Part shown: positions 37,586 through 41,865 of the stretch, one piece after another
How positions within the stretch are numbered: position 1 is the stretch's first letter
Layout: each line of letters opens with the position of its first letter
IMG/VR virus record: IMGVR_UViG_3300046474_000346
Location: 1 to 41,865 of that record
DNA length: 41,865 bases
Direction: 5' to 3' (one strand)
Origin: a virus
The notes under the pieces: generated by a model
Databases searched by the model: none
Told to the model about the DNA's origin: nothing
What the model saw: only the letters and a program-made list of their open reading frames with translations
Translations under genes and position numbers: made by a program

Positions 37586-38520
37586 ATGCGCTCGCGTCGT
37601 ACAACAACAAACAGACCATGTCCGAAAGTTTTGTCTCGCTGAAGGTCGCCGCCGAGAGGAAGATCCACGGCGACAGCGTCTCGAAAGTGACCTCGTTCGC
37701 GGTAGATCCGCGCCTGCTGGAGGTCGAGGAAGGCTTCAACGCGCGGCCGCTCAATATGGAGCACGTGGCCGAGATGTCCCTCGCGCTGCAGAACGGCGCG
37801 ATCTTCCCGCCGCTGGAGGTGCGCGTCGAGGAGGGGCACATCATCCTCGTCGACGGCCACCACCGTCACGCCGCGGCGCTCGACGCCATCTCGAAAGGCT
37901 TCGAGATCAAGTCGCTCGACTGCCGCCAGTTCCGTGGCGGCGATGCGGACCGCGTCGCCCACATGATCACCAGCGCAGGCGGCCTGCCGTTGACGCCGCT
38001 CCAGCTCGGCATCCAGCTGCGCAAGCTGCACGGCTTCGGCTGGACGGAAAAGCAGATCGCGACGCGCATCGGCAAATCCATCGAGCACGTGAAGAACACG
38101 ATCCTCCTGGCCGAGGCGAACAGCGACGTGCACAAGGCCGTGAACGCAGGCGAGGTATCGAGCACGACGGCCGCCGCACTGGTGAAGAAGCACGGCAGCA
38201 AGGCCGGCAAGGTCATCCAGGACGGCGTGGCGAAGGCCAAGGCCAGCGGCAAGACGAAGGCGACGCCGAAGATGTTCGCCGAGGCAGCGGCGGAACCGAA
38301 CGGCCTCATGGTGACGCTCGAATGGATCCCAGCGGCAGCGCGCATGCCGGACGATGACATCACGGTCCTCATCGCACTGGAAGGCGGAGAGGTCGCCCCG
38401 GCCTACAGGCAAGACGGGGTCTGGGTGGACACGTCAGGCATGCCTCTGTTTAAGCACGTCGTCACCCACTGGATGCACGTTCCCGCAGCCCCAACCGTAC
38501 AGGTGGCCGCTGCTCAGTAA
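37582..38520 (+). CDS. ParB-like nuclease domain / DUF551 fusion
   Basis: 312 residues from the GTG at 37582 (an ATG at 37618 is an alternative). Residues about 45-110 hold the ParB/Srx box: RPLNMEHVAEMSLALQNGAI then VDGHHRHAAAL. Residues 130-180 form an HTH-like region (FGWTEKQIATRIGKSIEHVK). A Lys/Ala-rich linker leads to a C-terminal DUF551-like domain (WIPAAARMPDDDITVLIALE to VVTHWMHVP). Phage ParB-like proteins act in DNA partition, nicking or gene control; the exact role here is unknown. Confidence 0.85.
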   Translation: MNALASYNNKQTMSESFVSLKVAAERKIHGDSVSKVTSFAVDPRLLEVEEGFNARPLNMEHVAEMSLALQNGAIFPPLEVRVEEGHIILVDGHHRHAAALDAISKGFEIKSLDCRQFRGGDADRVAHMITSAGGLPLTPLQLGIQLRKLHGFGWTEKQIATRIGKSIEHVKNTILLAEANSDVHKAVNAGEVSSTTAAALVKKHGSKAGKVIQDGVAKAKASGKTKATPKMFAEAAAEPNGLMVTLEWIPAAARMPDDDITVLIALEGGEVAPAYRQDGVWVDTSGMPLFKHVVTHWMHVPAAPTVQVAAAQ

Positions 38521-38556
38521 GCCGCTCTACGAACTAACCATCGAAGCGAGATCGAC

Positions 38557-38808
38557 ATGAACAAAATCGAATCCACCAATAGTGCAAGCGTCGTCATCTA
38601 TGGCCCGGCGGGCTGCGGCAAATCCCGCAACGCAGCCGCGCTCGCGCGCCATTACGGCAAGTCCGAGATCGTCGATGACTGGCAACCGCACGCAGGCCGT
38701 CCCGTTCCGGCAAACGCATTGGTGCTGACGAACGCATCGCCTGCGCCGCGCGGCGCGATCGAGTTCGCATCCGCTATGCGAGCGGCGGGACTGGCTACTC
38801 GCCTTTGA
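38557..38808 (+). CDS. Small P-loop protein, 83 aa
   Basis: Contains a clear Walker A motif, VVIYGPAGCGKSRNAAALAR (residues 12-31). No Walker B or sensor motif of a full ATPase follows, and the protein is only 83 residues, so it is a minimal nucleotide-binding protein. Similar short P-loop proteins occur in Burkholderiales phages. Its 3' end overlaps the end of the convergent gene 38795-39112. Confidence 0.75.
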   Translation: MNKIESTNSASVVIYGPAGCGKSRNAAALARHYGKSEIVDDWQPHAGRPVPANALVLTNASPAPRGAIEFASAMRAAGLATRL

Positions 38809-39112
38809 ATTGCAGGTCCGCGAGCACCTGAAGCCGTTTCGAATACGCGGCCCAATTCTCAGCGCTTCCCGTCGGAATGCAGCCGTCAGCGTAAAGAAAA
38901 ATCTTGTCGAGGTCTTCCAGTTTTCGATGCGACATCGCCTTTGCTTTCGACGCCGTCAAGCCCTTCAGATGCTGGGCGCTTGGATGTGCGTCGTAATCGA
39001 TCCAGTCCGTGTTCGGAAGGCCCAGCGGTTTGTAGTAGCGGTTCAGAACAATGTAACGCCCGTCATTTAAGCGTTGCAGGCAGTACGGCAAGTAGAGATG
39101 TCGAGCGGCCAT
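38795..39112 (-). CDS. Second reversed gene in the early operon, 105 aa
   Basis: MAARHLYLPYCLQRLNDGRY, IVLNRYYKPLG, KIFLYADGCIPTGSAENWAA: a pattern common in small Burkholderia and Pseudomonas phage proteins of unknown function. GAGGAG lies 5 nt before the ATG. It is transcribed against the operon from the 39113-39180 gap, where TAAATA preceded by TAGTTG is a weak possible promoter. Confidence 0.75.
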   Translation of the reverse strand: MAARHLYLPYCLQRLNDGRYIVLNRYYKPLGLPNTDWIDYDAHPSAQHLKGLTASKAKAMSHRKLEDLDKIFLYADGCIPTGSAENWAAYSKRLQVLADLQFKGE

Positions 39113-39180
39113 TGGAGCTCCTCAAAAGTTTCTATTTAAACACAAATTTTTACCACAACTAGAAAGGAGAAAACTCCAGC

Positions 39181-39525
39181 ATGAGTACCCAAGCATTCGC
39201 ACTGTTTCTGCAGGACCTGCGCGACGGCCGCGCCCACGCCGAACTCTCGGCCGGCCTGGCCGACCTGCTCGCGGCCGTGAAAGACACCGGCAAGGGCGGC
39301 AGTCTGACCCTGCAAGTGAAGGTCAAGCCGGGCGCCCGCGGCAAGGACGTCGACAAGGTCGTCATCGTCGACAACGTCAAGGTCGACCTGCCCAAGCCCG
39401 AACGCGGCGAGGACTTCTTTTGGGTCACCGACGACAACGAGCTCTCCCGCAAGCATCCCCGTCAGCAATCGCTCGAACTGCGTGAAGCGACGGTCCCTCA
39501 ACCACGTCAACTTAAGGAAGCGTAA
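39181..39525 (+). CDS. Conserved phage protein, 114 aa, upstream of DUF2303
   Basis: MSTQAFALFLQDLRDGRAHA then LSAGLADLLAAVKDTGKGGS and LTLQVKVKPGARGKDVDKVV. It is the usual upstream partner of DUF2303/YfdQ genes. AAAGGAG lies 11 nt upstream, and GGAG/CTCC could pair and mask it. It overlaps the next gene as TAATG. Confidence 0.78.
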   Translation: MSTQAFALFLQDLRDGRAHAELSAGLADLLAAVKDTGKGGSLTLQVKVKPGARGKDVDKVVIVDNVKVDLPKPERGEDFFWVTDDNELSRKHPRQQSLELREATVPQPRQLKEA

Positions 39526-40418
39526 TGTCCGAAACCCAGAACACGCCGGTATCCGGCCTCGTCGCCGGCCAGCTGGCCGCAGCCGTCCAAACCCAGGAGC
39601 ACCTGGAGATCAGCAAGTCCGCCATCGAGCAGCTCGGTGCCCTCACCGTCGCGGCAGCTGGCGTGCGCTCCCTCGGCGATGCGCACTATCTCGTGCTGCC
39701 CCCGGAATACCGGCACCACGACATCACGAAGGCAATCGAAAGCGCCCTGCCCGAACCGCACCGCAAAAGCGGCACCGTCGTCCTGTCCGACCTGCCGAGC
39801 TTCCTGAAATACGTGGCTGATCAGGCCGCGCCGGACAGCTGCTACATCTACGCCCACTCCGATACGCGCGCGCTGGTGGCCGTCCTGAACGACCACGGGC
39901 AGGGCGTCGACGGCATGCCGGCCTGGCGCGACTTCCGCGTCTCGTACACGGCCGAGCTGAGCCGTGAATTCGCGGCGTGGCACAAGAACGACCGCAAGCC
40001 GATGGACCAGGAAGAGTTCGCGGTCTTCCTCGAAGACAACGTGGCCGACATCAGCGAGCCGAGCGGCGAAACCATGCTGCAGGTCGCGCTGACGCTGCAG
40101 GCAAAGACGGAAGTCGCTTTCAGCTCGCATCGCCGCCTCGACAACGGCCAGGTGCAACTGACCTATACCGAGAACATCGACGCACGGGCCGGCGCAGGCG
40201 ACATCATGATCCCGCGCGAATTCGCCCTCGGCCTGCGCCTCTTCAAGAACGGCGATGGCTACAAGGTGCGCGCGCGCTTGAAGTACCGCCTCGGCGGCGG
40301 CAAGGTGAAGTTCTGGTACGAACTGGACCGGGTCGAGAACGCGATCGAAGACGCGTTCAACGCCTACGTCGAGCAGGCGCGTGCGAGCGGCTTCCAGGTC
40401 CTGATCGGCCGGCCGTAA
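39525..40418 (+). CDS. DUF2303 (YfdQ-like) protein
   Basis: 297 residues matching DUF2303: VLPPEYRHHDITKAIESALP, SGTVVLSDLPSFLKYVADQA, CYIYAHSDTRALVAVLNDH and IMIPREFALGLRLFKNGDGY. Widespread in temperate phage early regions; function unknown. Soluble, with no catalytic motif that I can name. Confidence 0.9.
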   Translation: MSETQNTPVSGLVAGQLAAAVQTQEHLEISKSAIEQLGALTVAAAGVRSLGDAHYLVLPPEYRHHDITKAIESALPEPHRKSGTVVLSDLPSFLKYVADQAAPDSCYIYAHSDTRALVAVLNDHGQGVDGMPAWRDFRVSYTAELSREFAAWHKNDRKPMDQEEFAVFLEDNVADISEPSGETMLQVALTLQAKTEVAFSSHRRLDNGQVQLTYTENIDARAGAGDIMIPREFALGLRLFKNGDGYKVRARLKYRLGGGKVKFWYELDRVENAIEDAFNAYVEQARASGFQVLIGRP

Positions 40419-40434
40419 GCGAGGAGTGCCCGTC

Positions 40435-40848
40435 ATGCCTCGTTTTCACCAACGATTCCAATTTCAGCCGAAAGCCAACGTCCCGATGACCATCGAGACG
40501 CGCGACCGATGCGCGCTGCAAATTCGCATGGCGGGCGAAACCCTGATCGAGAGTCCCAATACGGAAAACTACAACGTGTTGGCGAAGATGTTCGCGTCGC
40601 TGAATCGCGCAGGCCTGGCCGAAGTCGTGGATCCCGGCGCGCGTGTCATGCGCAGCATCTGCGATCGCTACGAGCAGACGGGAGCCATCAACGTGGAGCC
40701 CGAGGAAGCTGCATGCCTGCGGCAGACCATCGCCAACGCCGACACGGCAATCCACCGAATCCCGCTGCAGCGCTTCGCCAGGGCCGTCGCCGAGGTCGAG
40801 GTGTTCTGCGTCGTTACCGATCCCGCCGACAAAAAGGTGAAGTCATGA
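40435..40848 (+). CDS. Early-operon protein, 137 aa
   Basis: MPRFHQRFQFQPKANVPMTI, then MAGETLIESPNTENYNVLAK and a mainly helical body (EACLRQT-like region EEAACLRQTIANADTAIHRI). GAGGAG lies 8 nt before the ATG at 40435. Unrecognised. It overlaps the next gene as ATGA. Confidence 0.7.
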   Translation: MPRFHQRFQFQPKANVPMTIETRDRCALQIRMAGETLIESPNTENYNVLAKMFASLNRAGLAEVVDPGARVMRSICDRYEQTGAINVEPEEAACLRQTIANADTAIHRIPLQRFARAVAEVEVFCVVTDPADKKVKS

Positions 40849-41039
40849 AATTCGGAACAGCCAACCCGGCCAGTACCGAGCTGTACCGCGCGGACACGCA
40901 TGCGCATCCGCCAATCGTACTGCGCCGGAAGCGCTGCGCGTGCGGGAAAGTCGTCACCGCCAAGCAGCTCGCCCAACAGGGCAGCTGTGACACATGCGCC
41001 CGCGGCAAAGCTGGCGTCGATATGCCGAGGGCAGCGTGA
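40845..41039 (+). CDS. Zinc-ribbon protein, 64 aa
   Basis: Four cysteines in RCACGKVVTAKQLAQQGSCD and the following TC form a CxC...CxxC zinc ribbon. The ATG at 40845 overlaps the previous stop (ATGA). Probably nucleic-acid or protein binding; function unknown. Confidence 0.7.
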   Translation: MKFGTANPASTELYRADTHAHPPIVLRRKRCACGKVVTAKQLAQQGSCDTCARGKAGVDMPRAA

Positions 41040-41302
41040 TCGATCTGTCTGGCCAAGACGTCCCGCTCGACCAGGACGCCTACCGTCATCACCTTCTGCT
41101 CTTGAAGTCGGCGCACTGCGCGCGGCCTGTACTGCACGAAGGCCTGCACCAATTCATCAACAGCCTGACGCTGTACCAGGCGGGAGGCCGGGTAGCGATG
41201 ATCGTCTACTTGGCCGGCAAGAAAGAAGGAATCGACAGTTCGGAGATCCGCATCAAGCCGAGCGTGAGCAACACGACAAACGAAGGGAACAGCGATGGCT
41301 GA
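41036..41302 (+). CDS. Early-operon protein, 88 aa
   Basis: GTG start in a GTGA overlap with the zinc-ribbon gene. MIDLSGQDVPLDQDAYRHHL, a predicted helix (FINSLTLYQAGGRVAMIVYL), and a polar C-terminus (SVSNTTNEGNSDG). Unrecognised. Confidence 0.68.
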   Translation: MIDLSGQDVPLDQDAYRHHLLLLKSAHCARPVLHEGLHQFINSLTLYQAGGRVAMIVYLAGKKEGIDSSEIRIKPSVSNTTNEGNSDG

Positions 41303-41477
41303 AACCGTGAAAAATTCGAACCTGGACGGCACGCTGATCCGTCGCCCCCTGGCGCATCGAATCGCGCAGGAGCTGCACCATCTGCATCCAGACTGGACGG
41401 AAGACGAGATCGTCGCCGAGGCCAAGGCGCAGGCGATTGCGCAGCTGCGCGGCAGGGAACAGGTGAGCTATGCGTAA
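41295..41477 (+). CDS. Early-operon protein, 60 aa
   Basis: MAETVKNSNLDGTLIRRPLA then AQELHHLHPDWTEDEIVAEA: a small helical protein. It overlaps both neighbours by 8 bp. Unrecognised. Confidence 0.68.
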   Translation: MAETVKNSNLDGTLIRRPLAHRIAQELHHLHPDWTEDEIVAEAKAQAIAQLRGREQVSYA

Positions 41478-41865
41478 CGCACCAAACCATGAAACGACGC
41501 GAGTGTTCGAGATCGATAGCGATCAGCAGGACAGCGCACAGGTAGCGGCACTTGCCGCGAGCCAAGTGCATCCGGAATCGGCGCTGCCGTCGCGTCCTAG
41601 CCATAAGCAAAGTGCACTCGTTAGTGCACCCGCTCCGGCCCGCGAGCAGGGCGATAAAGCATCCGCTGCCAACGCGGTTGGGCAGGCTGAGCGCGACCTG
41701 TTCGAACGCGACGTGCGCGACCTGTTCGAACGCGACGTGCGCGACCTGTTCGAACGCGACGTGCGCGACCTGTTCGAACGCGACGTGCGCGACCTGTTCG
41801 AACGCGACGTGCGCGACCTGTTCGAACGCGACGTGCGCGACCTGTTCGAACGCGACGTGCGCGAC
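41470..41865 (+). CDS. Octapeptide-repeat protein, N-terminal part (continues at base 1)
   Basis: The ATG at 41470 overlaps the preceding stop. Residues 1-74 are unique and look disordered (DSDQQDSAQVAALAASQVHP, SALVSAPAPAREQGDKASAA). From residue 75 perfect RDLFERDV octapeptides run to the window end and continue in frame from base 1. The repeat has hydrophobic L, F and V and five charged residues per unit, so it could form a repetitive amphipathic or solenoid rod. No known family. Confidence 0.8.
   Translation, partial: MRNAPNHETTRVFEIDSDQQDSAQVAALAASQVHPESALPSRPSHKQSALVSAPAPAREQGDKASAANAVGQAERDLFERDVRDLFERDVRDLFERDVRDLFERDVRDLFERDVRDLFERDVRDLFERDVRD
41692..41865 (+). repeat. 24-bp tandem repeat, right part
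   Basis: Seven perfect 24-bp units (41698-41865) preceded by six bases of an eighth. With the left part this makes up to eleven full units, or as few as seven if the 96-bp terminal identity is an untrimmed assembly overlap. Confidence 0.95.

Noticed and set aside
37276-38412. 378-codon minus-strand frame opposite the ParB-like gene
   Set aside because: The + strand frame has clear ParB and DUF551 motifs and operon overlaps; the minus frame is Arg/His-rich shadow sequence. The 39507-40436 minus frame opposite DUF2303 is likewise a shadow.
41692-41865. CRISPR-like array
   Set aside because: The repeats are contiguous with no spacers and are translated in frame.

Overview
The window looks like the complete genome of a temperate, lambda-like siphovirus of a betaproteobacterium. 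The host is most likely a Burkholderiales member, possibly Oxalobacteraceae/Massilia-like. That is inferred from the GC-rich coding style, the tRNA-Gly(CCC) attachment core and a Burkholderiales-type ImuA gene; it is not proven. Both ends of the window lie inside the same perfect 24-bp tandem repeat, in the same phase. A gene that starts at 41470 runs off the right end and re-enters at position 1 in frame. The attachment site is single, internal and flanked by integrase arm-type repeats. Together these say that the sequence is a circular, excised phage genome opened inside a repeat, not an integrated prophage with host flanks.

Layout. (1) 36.1-41.9 kb plus 0-2.5 kb, + strand: an early operon from a repressor-controlled promoter at 36.1 kb. 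It holds many small overlapping genes, a ParB-like/DUF551 fusion, a P-loop protein, a DUF2303 (YfdQ) protein, the repeat protein that crosses the origin, a DUF4224 protein and the tyrosine integrase. Two minus-strand genes interrupt it. (2) 2.5-4.0 kb: a STAS/GHKL-ATPase plus DUF4325 pair beside attP. (3) 4.0-4.8 kb: a stand-alone imuA with a LexA box. (4) 5.0-6.6 kb, minus: lysis genes (holin-like, GH19 endolysin, Rz with embedded Rz1). (5) 6.7-28.9 kb, minus: tail fibre and tail genes, a very long tape measure, tail chaperones joined by a -1 frameshift site, tube, connectors, DUF2190 protein, a fused prohead protease/capsid protein, an accessory cluster of putative virion proteins, portal, gpW, a Mor-like activator and the lambda-type terminase. 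(6) 28.9-33.8 kb, minus: two phage proteins, an intergenic repeat region, a Toprim/SF3 primase-helicase and a YmfL/CII-like regulator. (7) 34.0-36.0 kb: the immunity region with Cro-like gene, divergent CI-type repressor, a gene coupled to it, and a zinc-ribbon membrane protein.

How it works together. The CI-like S24 repressor probably binds ATCGGNNNNCCGAT dyads. Pairs of these sit with identical 25-bp spacing and identical geometry over two consensus promoters. One promoter drives cro, ymfL and replication leftward; the other drives the early/int operon rightward. SOS cleavage of CI would release both, and the phage-borne imuA carries its own LexA box. The structural genes contain a Mor-family activator and two copies of a 31-nt motif placed just upstream of gpW and of the capsid gene; this is the best candidate here for an undescribed late-gene control element. 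The STAS/ATPase pair next to attP lies immediately downstream of the tRNA gene that integration would rebuild, so it could be expressed mainly in the lysogen.
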